The notes under the pieces are model-generated. The model did no database searches. It worked only from the letters and a program-made list of their open reading frames with translations, and had not been told where the DNA came from. The translations under genes were made by a program, and so were the position numbers. Source: Dyadobacter sp. Leaf189 (GTDB lineage: Bacteria; Bacteroidota; Bacteroidia; Cytophagales; Spirosomataceae). From it: a stretch of DNA of 64,000 nucleotides. Shown one piece after another: positions 16,525 through 24,575 of the stretch. The stretch is from positions 186,001 to 250,000 of the forward strand of contig NZ_LMPS01000006.1 of assembly GCF_001424405.1 (NCBI RefSeq). Reading direction: 5' to 3'. Numbering within the stretch: the first letter of the stretch is position 1; each line of letters starts with the position of its first letter.

Positions 16525-17796
16525 ATGAAAATTTTAGAAATGGTAATGCCTTCAATGGGCGAAAGCATAATGGAATGCACCGTGTTGCACCTGCTCAAAA
16601 AAGAGGGCGAGGCAGTGGTGATAGACGATTCCGTTCTGGAAGTAGCGACAGATAAGGTGGATACCGAAGTACCCTGCCCCTACGTAGGCAAGCTTGCCAA
16701 ATGGCTTGTGAAGGAAAATGACGTAGTGCCGATCGGCAGTCCGGTCGCGCAGATCGAAGTGGCAGATGACACACCCGGCGAACCCGCATTTTTACAGCAG
16801 GCACCCGCCGAAGAAGTAGCCATCGCAACCCAACTTGAACAGGAATTCGAACAGGCGCTTACACAGAAAGAAAAAGTAGTAAGTAATCAGGAAGCCGGGT
16901 TGAACCCCTTTTATTCCCCTCTTGTACTAAGCATTGCGCGCGAAGAACACGTAAGTGAGCAGGAGCTTGCTTCTATTCATGGTACCGGAATGGAAAACCG
17001 TGTCACCAAGAATGATATCCTGGCATTTCTTGACACCAGAAAACAAGTACCCCAAACTGCACCTCCTGCTACTTCACTGAATGGAAGCAGCGAGATCGTG
17101 GAAATGGACCGGATGCGGAAAATGATCGCCCAGCGCATGGTCGATTCCAAACGGATTTCAGCGCACGTAACTTCTTTCATTGAAACAGATATGACGCCCG
17201 TCGTACAGTGGCGCGAGCATGTCAAAAATGATTACCGGAAGAGATCGGGAGACAGCATTACGTTCACTCCTATCCTGATCGAGGCGGTAGTGAAAGCGAT
17301 CAAAGATTACCCGCTGATCAATATTTCCGTCGACGGAGACAGGATTATCAGGAAAAAGGAGATAAACATTGGTATGGCGGTGGCGCTGCCCGACGGCAAC
17401 CTGATCGTTCCTGTAATTCACCGCGCCGACCAGTACGATTTACCGGGACTGGCCAGAAAAGTTAATGAACTTGCAAGGCGCGCGCGTGAAAACAAGCTGA
17501 AAGCCGACGATCTTGCAGGTGGTACTTATACCATTTCGAACATTGGTGCATTCGCGAACTTAATGGGAACACCTATTATCGTACAGCCTCAGGTGGCGAT
17601 TATGGCTTTTGGTGCGATCAAGAAAAAACCCGCCGTGATTGAAACGCCACAGGGAGACTTACTGGGGATCCGGAGCCTGATGTTTATCTCGCATTCCTAT
17701 GACCACCGCGTAGTTGACGGTTCACTGGGCGGCTTGTTCCTGAAACGTGTAAATGATTATCTTGAAAATTTTGACACGCAAAGAATTTTGATCTGA
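16525..17796 (+). CDS. 2-oxo acid dehydrogenase E2 component (dihydrolipoyl acyltransferase)
   Basis: 423 residues from the ATG at 16525; an upstream TTG at 16480 is less likely because the lipoyl domain starts MKILEMVMPSMGES. Lipoyl domain 1-77 with EVATDKVDTE (lipoylated Lys44), E3-binding domain around 130-170 (PLVLSIAREEHVS), then the catalytic acyltransferase with active-site SYDHRVVDG near the C terminus. The E2 core moves an acyl group to CoA in pyruvate, 2-oxoglutarate or branched-chain complexes; the latter is a reasonable guess but E1 and E3 genes are absent nearby. The stop overlaps the next gene by one base. Confidence 0.92.
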   Translation: MKILEMVMPSMGESIMECTVLHLLKKEGEAVVIDDSVLEVATDKVDTEVPCPYVGKLAKWLVKENDVVPIGSPVAQIEVADDTPGEPAFLQQAPAEEVAIATQLEQEFEQALTQKEKVVSNQEAGLNPFYSPLVLSIAREEHVSEQELASIHGTGMENRVTKNDILAFLDTRKQVPQTAPPATSLNGSSEIVEMDRMRKMIAQRMVDSKRISAHVTSFIETDMTPVVQWREHVKNDYRKRSGDSITFTPILIEAVVKAIKDYPLINISVDGDRIIRKKEINIGMAVALPDGNLIVPVIHRADQYDLPGLARKVNELARRARENKLKADDLAGGTYTISNIGAFANLMGTPIIVQPQVAIMAFGAIKKKPAVIETPQGDLLGIRSLMFISHSYDHRVVDGSLGGLFLKRVNDYLENFDTQRILI

Positions 17797-18329
17797 TGCT
17801 GAGACTGACCCTGGACATGGACGATGTGCTGGCGGATACACACGAGAAACTGATCAGCGTCATCCTGAATGATTTCGATACGATCCTGACAGCCGAACAG
17901 CTGCGTTCCAAGGCATTGCGCGAACTGCTTCATCCGAAGCAGCTGACCAAGCTCAACAAGATCATAGATACGCCCGGCTTTTTTGCAGATATCAAGGTAA
18001 TGGACGGCGCGCAGGAAACTGTTTACAAGCTGTCCAAGTATTACGAACTGTTTGTTGCAACAGCCTGCATGGAATTCCCGACTTCGTTCCGGGACAAGTT
18101 CGACTGGCTTAAAAAGCATTTTTCATTCATACCCTGGACCAACATTGTTTTTTGCGGATATAAAAGCATTATCCAGTCCGACTACCTGATCGATGACCAT
18201 GTAAGGAACCTGGCTGCATTTCAAGGGCAGGGTATTTTATTCACTGCTCCGCACAACCTGAAAGAAAATGGCTACAAGCGTGTTTCTGACTGGAATGAGG
18301 TTTCCGAGCTATTTTTACCTATCAAATGA
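17796..18329 (+). CDS. 5'(3')-deoxyribonucleotidase-like HAD phosphatase (NT5C type)
   Basis: 177 residues. HAD motif I is LDMDDVLADTHE (6-17), a DxDxV arrangement; VATACMEFPTSF lies at the motif II position; SDYLIDDHVRNL carries the motif IV acidic pair. This matches the NT5C class that dephosphorylates deoxynucleoside monophosphates. It starts within the stop of E2 (TGATG) and its own end overlaps the response regulator start (ATGA), so it is translated as part of a tightly coupled operon. Substrate specificity is inferred from family only. Confidence 0.85.
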   Translation: MLRLTLDMDDVLADTHEKLISVILNDFDTILTAEQLRSKALRELLHPKQLTKLNKIIDTPGFFADIKVMDGAQETVYKLSKYYELFVATACMEFPTSFRDKFDWLKKHFSFIPWTNIVFCGYKSIIQSDYLIDDHVRNLAAFQGQGILFTAPHNLKENGYKRVSDWNEVSELFLPIK

Positions 18330-19003
18330 AGCTACTACTGATTGAGGATGAACCGAAAACATTGCAGTCCATTAAACAGGGACTGGAAGAAAACGGTTAT
18401 GAAGTTGATATTGCGTACGATGGTCTGATCGGAAAACAGCTGGCGAAAAACAATGCTTACCAGCTCATTATCAGTGATATCATTATACCAGGGATCAACG
18501 GTATAGAGCTTTGCCGGGAAATAAGAAGCTGGGGAAATGAAACGCCGATCCTTATGCTGACTGCCCTCGGTACTACCGACGACAAGGTAACTGGTCTCGA
18601 TGCCGGCGCAGACGATTACCTGGTTAAACCGTTCGAATTTAAAGAATTGCTCGCTCGTGTCCGTGCATTGACAAAGCGGGGTGCTACTGTGGGGCACACT
18701 GCGCAGGTACTGCGTTTTGCAGATCTGGAAGTATCCCTGGACGCAAAAACGGTTCATCGTTCCGGGAACAAGATCAATCTCACCGCACGTGAGTTTAACC
18801 TGCTCGTGTACCTGATCCGCAACCAGGGCAGGGTCATTTCAAAAGTGGAAATTGCAGAACAGGTTTGGGATATCGGATTTGATACGGGTACCAATGTGAT
18901 TGAAGTTTACGTTAATTATTTACGTAAAAAAATTGACAAAGATTATCCCGTCAAGCTCATTCATACCCTTTTTGGAATGGGCTATGTGCTTAAAGTAGAG
19001 TAA
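18326..19003 (+). CDS. OmpR-family DNA-binding response regulator
   Basis: 225 residues: receiver domain with acidic pocket IEDE (6-9), phosphoacceptor Asp51 in IISDIIIPG, Thr79 in LMLTALG and Lys101 in YLVKPFEF; C-terminal winged-helix domain with LTAREFNLLVYLIRN and VYVNYLRKKIDKDY. It binds DNA when phosphorylated by a partner kinase, which is encoded immediately downstream with a 1-base gap. ATGA overlap with the upstream nucleotidase gene. Regulon unknown; Bacteroidota homologues are often metal or envelope-stress regulators, but this is not shown here. Confidence 0.95.
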   Translation: MKLLLIEDEPKTLQSIKQGLEENGYEVDIAYDGLIGKQLAKNNAYQLIISDIIIPGINGIELCREIRSWGNETPILMLTALGTTDDKVTGLDAGADDYLVKPFEFKELLARVRALTKRGATVGHTAQVLRFADLEVSLDAKTVHRSGNKINLTAREFNLLVYLIRNQGRVISKVEIAEQVWDIGFDTGTNVIEVYVNYLRKKIDKDYPVKLIHTLFGMGYVLKVE

Positions 19004-19004
19004 C

Positions 19005-20381
19005 ATGCAGATCCGCACCCGACTTACGGTTCAGTTTTCCTTGTTGGTAAGCGGTATCCTTCTTATTACGTTTCTCGCTATCTACTATTTCTCGTACGAC
19101 AACGTTACAAAAGACTTCTACGCCAGACTTGGGTCCAAGGCAAAGTCGCAGGCAGAGCTGCTTTTGAAGGTACCTCAGGTAAATATCGAGGTCCTGAAAG
19201 CGCTCGACGAGACTAATCGCGACCTGATCTACGACGAAAATACCTTTATTTTTGACGAAGAAAACCGGCTCATTTACAGCAATCTTTCCTCTCCCCAAAC
19301 CAAGGCGCTGCACGTTTCAGATTACTGGCTGGACGAGATCAGGAAATCGGGACAGATCCGGTATACTGACGGCGACTATAAGGTTGTGGGTTTGTACTAT
19401 AAATACCCTTTTAACCGGGCGGTGGTCATGCTGGGTGCCAAGGATTTGTATGGCGAAGCCAACTTATCCAATCTCAGCACATTGCTTACGGTATTGTTCT
19501 TCATTGTGACTTTCATAGTAGCGATCGTCGGTTGGGTTTTCTCCAAACGCGCATTACGACCCATATCCAAAGTCATGAACTCGGTGGAACGTATCCTGCC
19601 GCAAAACCTGGATACCCGCCTGGAAGTACCCAACCAAAAAGACGAGATTGGTCGGCTTACAACCACTTTCAACAAGCTGCTGGACCGGATTGAAACGGCT
19701 TTTCAAATGCAGAAGATCTTTGTTGCGAATGTATCCCACGAGTTGAAGAACCCGCTGACGAAAATCAGGTCACAGCTGGAAGTAAGTATGTTGAAGGAGC
19801 GCAATGCGGCGGAGTATCAGGTTACCATCCTCTCTGTTCTGGAAGATATTCAGGAACTGGCGCAGCTTTCGAATACCTTGCTGGAACTGGCCAAAGTAAG
19901 CGAACACCAGCGTGAATTGCTGACAGAAGTTGTGCGGGTGGATGAACTCTTGCTCGACTGTCGCCTCAACCTGGCCGAGGCGAATCCCGCTTATAACATT
20001 ATCCTCAATTTTGATGAGCTGCCTGAGGATGATACGTGGCTGGAAGTAACGGGCAACTCAACCCTGCTGAAAACAGCATTCCTGAATCTCATGGATAATG
20101 CGTGCAAATTTTCAGACAACCACGCAGTTCACATTAACCTGCAACCTTCCAAAGAGCAGCTCACGATCGGCTTTACAGATCAGGGAAAAGGAATCCCGAA
20201 AGAAGATCAGAGCCTGGTTTTTCAGCCATTTTTCCGCAGCGACAACACCGCGAACATTAAGGGATATGGAATTGGCCTGTCGCTGGTAGAGCGGATCGTG
20301 AAGCTGCACAACGGCACGATCACGATTCAACCCAATGAACCCAAGGGTACCACCTTCCGCATTAAACTTTCACACCTCTAA
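19005..20381 (+). CDS. HAMP-domain sensor histidine kinase
   Basis: 458 residues. TM1 about 11-28, periplasmic sensor about 30-155, TM2 about 157-179, HAMP 180-235, then HisKA with phosphoacceptor His245 in NVSHELKNPLTKIR, and HATPase_c with N box LMDNACKFSD and G box YGIGLSLVERIV. All catalytic motifs are present. It forms a two-component pair with the upstream OmpR-type regulator. Signal unknown; the sensor region has no domain I recognise. Followed by a short intrinsic terminator. Confidence 0.94.
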   Translation: MQIRTRLTVQFSLLVSGILLITFLAIYYFSYDNVTKDFYARLGSKAKSQAELLLKVPQVNIEVLKALDETNRDLIYDENTFIFDEENRLIYSNLSSPQTKALHVSDYWLDEIRKSGQIRYTDGDYKVVGLYYKYPFNRAVVMLGAKDLYGEANLSNLSTLLTVLFFIVTFIVAIVGWVFSKRALRPISKVMNSVERILPQNLDTRLEVPNQKDEIGRLTTTFNKLLDRIETAFQMQKIFVANVSHELKNPLTKIRSQLEVSMLKERNAAEYQVTILSVLEDIQELAQLSNTLLELAKVSEHQRELLTEVVRVDELLLDCRLNLAEANPAYNIILNFDELPEDDTWLEVTGNSTLLKTAFLNLMDNACKFSDNHAVHINLQPSKEQLTIGFTDQGKGIPKEDQSLVFQPFFRSDNTANIKGYGIGLSLVERIVKLHNGTITIQPNEPKGTTFRIKLSHL

Positions 20382-20390
20382 GCAAATTCT

Positions 20391-20412
20391 AACGCGCAAT
20401 TAACGCGTTTTT
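20391..20412 (+). terminator. Short terminator after the histidine kinase
   Basis: AACGCG (20391-20396) pairs with CGCGTT (20404-20409) around a 7-base loop and runs into five T residues. It starts 9 bases after the kinase stop codon. Confidence 0.5.
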
Positions 20413-20500
20413 AAGTATTGAATGATTAATTTGTATTGTCGCGGTATTCACGCGCGACCATTCAAACGAATTTCATTTTTTGTGGTGTTAATAAGCAAAC

Positions 20501-20536
20501 TTGGCAGGTGTGTCTCACGCCTGCCAAAAGTTTTTT
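20501..20536 (+). terminator. Second + strand intrinsic terminator, without an obvious gene
   Basis: TTGGCAGG (20501-20508) pairs with CCTGCCAA (20520-20527), followed by AAG and six T residues. It is about 120 bases beyond the kinase terminator and has no ORF in front of it. On the minus strand no T-run follows, so it does not serve the desaturase gene well. Confidence 0.6.
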
Positions 20537-20557
20537 GTGGGGTACTATAAATGAAGA

Positions 20558-20632
20558 GCCCTTCGACTCCGCTCAGGGTGACAAGCGATGAAACTTGTCA
20601 CCCTGAGCGGAGTCGAAGGGCAGTCGAAGGGC
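20558..20632. repeat. Dispersed palindrome family A, perfect two-arm copy
   Basis: Left arm 20558-20585 and right arm 20594-20621 are exact reverse complements over 28 bases (core CCCTTCGACTCCGCTCAGGG), with an 8-base loop. The last 12 bases of the right arm are then duplicated (20621-20632). It lies between the two-component operon and the convergent desaturase gene. Confidence 0.85.
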
Positions 20633-20650
20633 TTTACCTTGGCATTAAGC

Positions 20651-21397
20651 CTAGTGCTTCTTCCTAATCTCAATAATCTTCAACTTATTCAATAACTTAA
20701 TTACCGGATAAGTTGGGTCAACTTCGTACCATCTTGAACCGAAGTTAATCGAATTTGGGCGTTTGTGGTGATTGTTCTGGAAAAGCTCGCCGAGCATTAA
20801 GAAGTCGAAAATCAATGAGTTTTTTGATTTATCATCATTATCGAAGTTCTGGTAACCATATTTATGACCACTCCAATTCACGATTGCACCGTGGATCGGC
20901 CCCATTAAAAAGTGGATTGGCAGCAGGAAGAAAAACGCCCAGTGCATATCCAGGTACACGTAAGCCAGGATGTAAAACGCCATATAGATCAATCCCCAGC
21001 CAATGCGGGAAATCCAGGAATCACCCAGTTTCTCCACAAAATTCCATTCAGGATAGTTTCTTTCGAAGCGATTTTCGATAGCTCTTTTGCGGCTCAGTAC
21101 TGCATTATAAATATGCTTGGTCTCCCACATCATGGTAAATACATTTTTGGTATGATGCGGTGAATGCGGGTCTTTTTCAGTATCGCTGAATGCATGGTGC
21201 ATCCGGTGCAAAATCGCGTATGCACGGGGGCTCAGGTAAGACGAACCCTGTGAAATGTAGGTGAGTAAATAGAAAAAACGCTCCCACGGCTTGCTCATTA
21301 TAAACATTTTATGAGCGGAATAGCGGTGCAGGAAGAAGGTCTGGCAGAATAGAGAAAGGTACCAGTGTAAAACAAATACAATAAGAACAATATACAT
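20651..21397 (-). CDS. Acyl-CoA (fatty acid) desaturase
   Basis: 248 residues, integral inner-membrane di-iron desaturase. The three histidine boxes are visible: HRYSAHK near 24-30, HRMHH near 65, and NNHHKRP near 210, plus NWSGHKYG. Hydrophobic stretches occur at about 1-20, 40-60, 130-150 and 155-175. It would introduce a double bond into membrane fatty acids, adjusting fluidity. Somewhat short for the family but with all three boxes. A likely -7 box lies at 21433-21440. Monocistronic. Confidence 0.92.
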   Translation of the reverse strand: MYIVLIVFVLHWYLSLFCQTFFLHRYSAHKMFIMSKPWERFFYLLTYISQGSSYLSPRAYAILHRMHHAFSDTEKDPHSPHHTKNVFTMMWETKHIYNAVLSRKRAIENRFERNYPEWNFVEKLGDSWISRIGWGLIYMAFYILAYVYLDMHWAFFFLLPIHFLMGPIHGAIVNWSGHKYGYQNFDNDDKSKNSLIFDFLMLGELFQNNHHKRPNSINFGSRWYEVDPTYPVIKLLNKLKIIEIRKKH

Positions 21398-21432
21398 GAA
21401 ACGCGTGCAGGATTTTAAGAACGAAGTTTGTA

Positions 21433-21440
21433 CAAAAGTA
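21433..21440 (-). promoter_or_regulatory. Candidate -7 element for the desaturase gene
   Basis: On the minus strand this reads TACTTTTG, an exact TAnnTTTG match 35 bases before the desaturase ATG. A TTTCG, close to the -33 box, lies about 20 bases upstream. Confidence 0.4.
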
Positions 21441-21531
21441 AGCGTAAGTGGGTTAAAAAACGAAATTTAAGCGAGTAAAATGGAATATAACGTTACCTGC
21501 ATTTCGGGTAAAAGTTTGCGATCCCGTGATT

Positions 21532-22191
21532 TTACTGGATCATAAAAGCATAGCTCAGCAGATTTGCGCCCATTTGCAGTGCCTTTCTGCGCATTTCTTC
21601 TGGATCATTATACACACTTTGATCTTCCCAGCCATTACCCAGGTCGGTTTCATAGCTGTAATAACAAACCAGCCTTCCCTGCCAGATCAATCCAAAACCC
21701 TGCGGCTGCTTGCCGTCGTGTTCATGCACTTTGGGCAGACCTTCCGGGAAAACATATTTAACACGATAAATCTGGTGGTCGAATGGGAGCTCGACAAATG
21801 TAAGCTCAGGAAAAACCTTCTTCATTTCGCGGCGCACAAACTGATCGAGTCCATAATTATCATCAATGTGAAGAAAGCCTCCCGAAAGCAGATAATTTCG
21901 CAGGTTTTGTGCCTCCGCATCGTTGAACACTACATTTCCGTGGCCCGTCATGTGTACAAACGGGTAGGTGAAAATGTCAGGACTGCCTACCTCCACGACA
22001 TCCTCCGCCGGGTTGATATTCATTTTCAACTCTGTATTACAGAATTTGATCAGGTTGGGCAGCGAGGTTTTATTCGCATACCAGTCTCCGCCGCCACCGT
22101 ACTTCAACTTGGCAATCTTCAATGAAGACTGTGCCTGCGACGAGATAGCAGCGCAGAGCAAAAGGGCGAGAACTACTAGGCGAGAAGGCAT
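21532..22191 (-). CDS. DUF4159 domain-containing exported protein
   Basis: 219 residues with a cleavable signal peptide (MPSRLVVLALLLCAAISSQA, 1-20). The mature protein matches DUF4159, with YGGGGDWYAN near 31, PFVHMTGHGNVVF in the middle and GGFLHIDDNYG near 105, resembling a glutamine-amidotransferase-like Rossmann fold without its catalytic cysteine. Periplasmic; function unknown. In other Bacteroidota such proteins occur near MoxR/VWA-type genes, but none is here. Its upstream region carries the GAATGAGT inverted repeat. Confidence 0.85.
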   Translation of the reverse strand: MPSRLVVLALLLCAAISSQAQSSLKIAKLKYGGGGDWYANKTSLPNLIKFCNTELKMNINPAEDVVEVGSPDIFTYPFVHMTGHGNVVFNDAEAQNLRNYLLSGGFLHIDDNYGLDQFVRREMKKVFPELTFVELPFDHQIYRVKYVFPEGLPKVHEHDGKQPQGFGLIWQGRLVCYYSYETDLGNGWEDQSVYNDPEEMRRKALQMGANLLSYAFMIQ

Positions 22192-22200
22192 TTTTTAATG

Positions 22201-22386
22201 TTGAATGAGTGAATGAGTGAGTTTGCGAGTTTGCGAATTCTGAACGAGTGAATTTCGAGTTAGTGAATGTTCAATTAATAAATGAATTTAAATAACTAAG
22301 TGAGCAGATTTAAGTAACTGAAGACTGGGATTCAATAACCGCGAATCAAACTTCCCAAGCCCCATTCACTCATTCACTCATTCAAA
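22201..22386. repeat. GAATGAGT-word inverted repeat (family C)
   Basis: TTGAATGAGTGAATGAGTGA (22201-22220) is exactly complementary to 22367-22386, with 146 bases between. Further degenerate GAGT/GTGAAT words follow the left arm (22221-22270). The element fills the whole gap between the DUF4159 start and the rsmE stop. Confidence 0.75.
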
Positions 22387-22388
22387 AT

Positions 22389-23096
22389 TTAAACTTCCTG
22401 CGCCAAATTAATCGCGTGACAACCTGTGACTGCAGCGGTTTCGGTTCTCAGGCGCGTTGGGCCGAGGGATACTGTGGTAAAGCCCTGTTCTAAAGCCAGC
22501 TCAATTTCCCTCTCACTAAAGTCACCTTCCGGACCTATTAACAAAGTCGTACCAGTGTTTTTTTTAATCTTGCTAAAAACATGCTCTACCTTATATTGAT
22601 CGGGCACGTAGGCGATCAGCCTGGTATCTGTTGTTACATTTTTGATAAACGAATCAAAACGGTTGTTTACTGTAATGATCGGTTTATGATATTGTTGCGA
22701 CTGCTTCATTGCACTTGCCGCAATGCGGTTGAGCCTGCCCAGGTTTACCACCCGGTTAAGGGTTTCGGGATTTGTATGTTCCGTGACGATAAAGTCGATG
22801 CGCTCCACTCCTATCTCAGTCATCTTCTCGACCATCCACTCATTTCTCTCCGCCTTTCGCGTGGGTGCTATTGCCATATTTACGGTAAAAGGCCGGGGTT
22901 CGATCAGGGTGGTTTCAAGAACTTCATAGCCCACCTTGCGCCCCTGAACGTTAAGTACGCACTTGCGCAGCTGCCCCCTTCCGTTTGTTACTAAAATCAT
23001 ATCCCCGGATCCAAGTCTGAGTACCTTGGTGATGTGTTTTGCCTCCTCTTCTTCCAGTTCAAAAACACTATCCTCTGGTTGATAAAAAATGTGCAT
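22389..23096 (-). CDS. rsmE: 16S rRNA (uracil(1498)-N3)-methyltransferase
   Basis: 235 residues from the ATG at 23096, where the family N terminus MHIFYQPEDS begins; the frame stays open 26 codons further upstream but that part is not family-like. RsmE methylates N3 of U1498 in 16S rRNA. Visible: a PUA-like N-terminal domain with EEAKHITKVLRLGSGD, then the SPOUT knot with VEKMTEIGVERIDFI, IGPEGDFSEREIE and the C-terminal SLGPTRLRTETAAV that forms the SAM pocket. Length normal. Confidence 0.94.
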   Translation of the reverse strand: MHIFYQPEDSVFELEEEEAKHITKVLRLGSGDMILVTNGRGQLRKCVLNVQGRKVGYEVLETTLIEPRPFTVNMAIAPTRKAERNEWMVEKMTEIGVERIDFIVTEHTNPETLNRVVNLGRLNRIAASAMKQSQQYHKPIITVNNRFDSFIKNVTTDTRLIAYVPDQYKVEHVFSKIKKNTGTTLLIGPEGDFSEREIELALEQGFTTVSLGPTRLRTETAAVTGCHAINLAQEV

Positions 23097-23486
23097 TTGT
23101 AATATTGGCATCAGCCATTTAATGAATCGATTTGTCCAAAAATAGCTAAATAATCGCCATTTGCTGAACATCATCGAAATTATCTTCGGTCACATCTCCG
23201 ATAAATCACGATAAGGCCATTTATAACATTTTACGAATATTTTCTTAAATGATAAGCAGTTTTTTGCCGCATTTTTGGGGTTTTTACAAATTTTTTCAGG
23301 AAATCGTCTCCTGAACAAACCTGCCCGGATTATAAGAAAAGTACATCTTTTACTGACAATACTACCACGAACGCAATATTATTCTGCGCATACCGAATTT
23401 TTCTTATTTTTTATTTTTTGGAAATACATTTTTGCATTAATATTGTGCCGTTCAAATTATTCGTCACCACTTTATCTAGTACTATT
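23097..23486. other. Long AT-rich leader region before glutamine synthetase
   Basis: 390 bases between divergent rsmE and the GSII-like gene. It is AT-rich and contains only short, non-coding-looking reading frames. A candidate promoter for the glutamine synthetase lies at 23414-23445. I see no known riboswitch. Confidence 0.5.
23414..23445 (+). promoter_or_regulatory. Candidate promoter for GSII-like glutamine synthetase
   Basis: TTTTTTG ending at 23420, 17-base spacer, TAATATTG (23438-23445), one mismatch to TAnnTTTG. Predicted start near 23452, about 35 bases before the ATG. Confidence 0.4.
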
Positions 23487-24497
23487 ATGTCTAAGTCCAA
23501 GCTGGAATATATTTGGTTGGATGGCTACAAGCCGACCCAAAGTCTACGCAGCAAAACCAAAATCGAAGATAATTTTAGCGGCAAATTGGAAGATTGCAGT
23601 AACTGGTCATTTGACGGTTCGTCAACTGAACAGGCGCTTGGCGGATCTTCTGACTGTTTGTTGAAACCAGTCTACATTATTCCGGATCCACAACGTAAAA
23701 ACGGATATTTGGTAATGTGCGAAGTATTGAACGCCGACGGTACTCCTCACATTTCAAATGGTCGTGCCACTATCGAAGACGACGATAACGATTTCTGGTT
23801 TGGTTTTGAGCAGGAGTATTTCCTTTGGGACAATGAAACCAACAAACCACTGGGCTTCCCTGCAAACGGATACCCTGCACCACAAGGTCCATACTATTGT
23901 TCAGTAGGCGCACAGAATGCATACGGTCGTGAGATCATCGAAGAGCACCTTGATGCATGCCTTGAAGCAGGTTTGAATGTAGAAGGTATCAATGCAGAAG
24001 TTGCTGCTGGTCAGTGGGAATTCCAGATTTTCGCAAAAGGCGCGAAAGAAGCTGGTGACCAGATCTGGTTGGGCCGCTACCTGTTGGAGCGTATCGGTGA
24101 GAAATATGGTGTATCTATCAACTGGCACTGCAAGCCGCTTGGCGCACTTGACTGGAATGGTAGCGGTATGCACGCTAACTTCTCTAACACAGCTTTGAGA
24201 ACTGCAGGAAGCAAAGAAGTATTCGACAAAGTTTGCGAATCTTTCCGCCCTGTTGTGAAAGAACATATCGAAGTTTACGGTGCAGATAACCACCTGCGTT
24301 TGACTGGAAAGCACGAAACTGCTTCTATCCACGATTTCAGCTACGGTGTTTCTGACCGCGGTGCATCCATCCGTATCCCTGTTCTGGTTCCTCAGAAAGG
24401 ATGGAGCGGATACCTGGAAGATCGTCGTCCTAACTCGGCTGCTGATCCTTACAAAGTAGCTGCACGTATCATCAAAACTGTTAAATCTGCGGTTTAG
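23487..24497 (+). CDS. Glutamine synthetase, GSII-like (beta-Grasp domain)
   Basis: 336 residues from the ATG at 23487; the upstream open frame is AT-rich leader. GS joins ammonia to glutamate using ATP. This is the short eukaryotic-like type: WSFDGSSTEQA near 44-54, FGFEQEYFLWD for the glutamate metal ligands, GVSINWHCKPLG, and NGSGMHANFS near 225. The protein is about 120 residues shorter than bacterial GSI and lacks its adenylylation loop. Strong terminator downstream. A GSIII gene follows 0.7 kb away on the opposite strand, so the organism has two different GS types here. Confidence 0.93.
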   Translation: MSKSKLEYIWLDGYKPTQSLRSKTKIEDNFSGKLEDCSNWSFDGSSTEQALGGSSDCLLKPVYIIPDPQRKNGYLVMCEVLNADGTPHISNGRATIEDDDNDFWFGFEQEYFLWDNETNKPLGFPANGYPAPQGPYYCSVGAQNAYGREIIEEHLDACLEAGLNVEGINAEVAAGQWEFQIFAKGAKEAGDQIWLGRYLLERIGEKYGVSINWHCKPLGALDWNGSGMHANFSNTALRTAGSKEVFDKVCESFRPVVKEHIEVYGADNHLRLTGKHETASIHDFSYGVSDRGASIRIPVLVPQKGWSGYLEDRRPNSAADPYKVAARIIKTVKSAV

Positions 24498-24518
24498 TCG
24501 CATTGACATATGATCAAC

Positions 24519-24550
24519 AAAAAAGCCACCGAATGGTGGCTTTTTTGTTT
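24519..24550 (+). terminator. Bidirectional intrinsic terminator
   Basis: AAAAAAGCCACC (24519-24530) pairs with GGTGGCTTTTTT (24535-24546) around GAAT. It serves the glutamine synthetase and can act for the convergent acidic protein gene. Confidence 0.9.
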
Positions 24551-24575
24551 GTATCAGTTTTGAAAATCAATCAGA

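Noticed and set aside
22201..22386. CRISPR array
   Set aside because: The repeated 8-base words are too short and irregular, have no unique spacers of fixed length, and no cas genes are present.
23418..23486. ATG-started N-terminal extension of the GSII-like enzyme
   Set aside because: The family N terminus starts at 23487 and the candidate promoter overlaps the extension.
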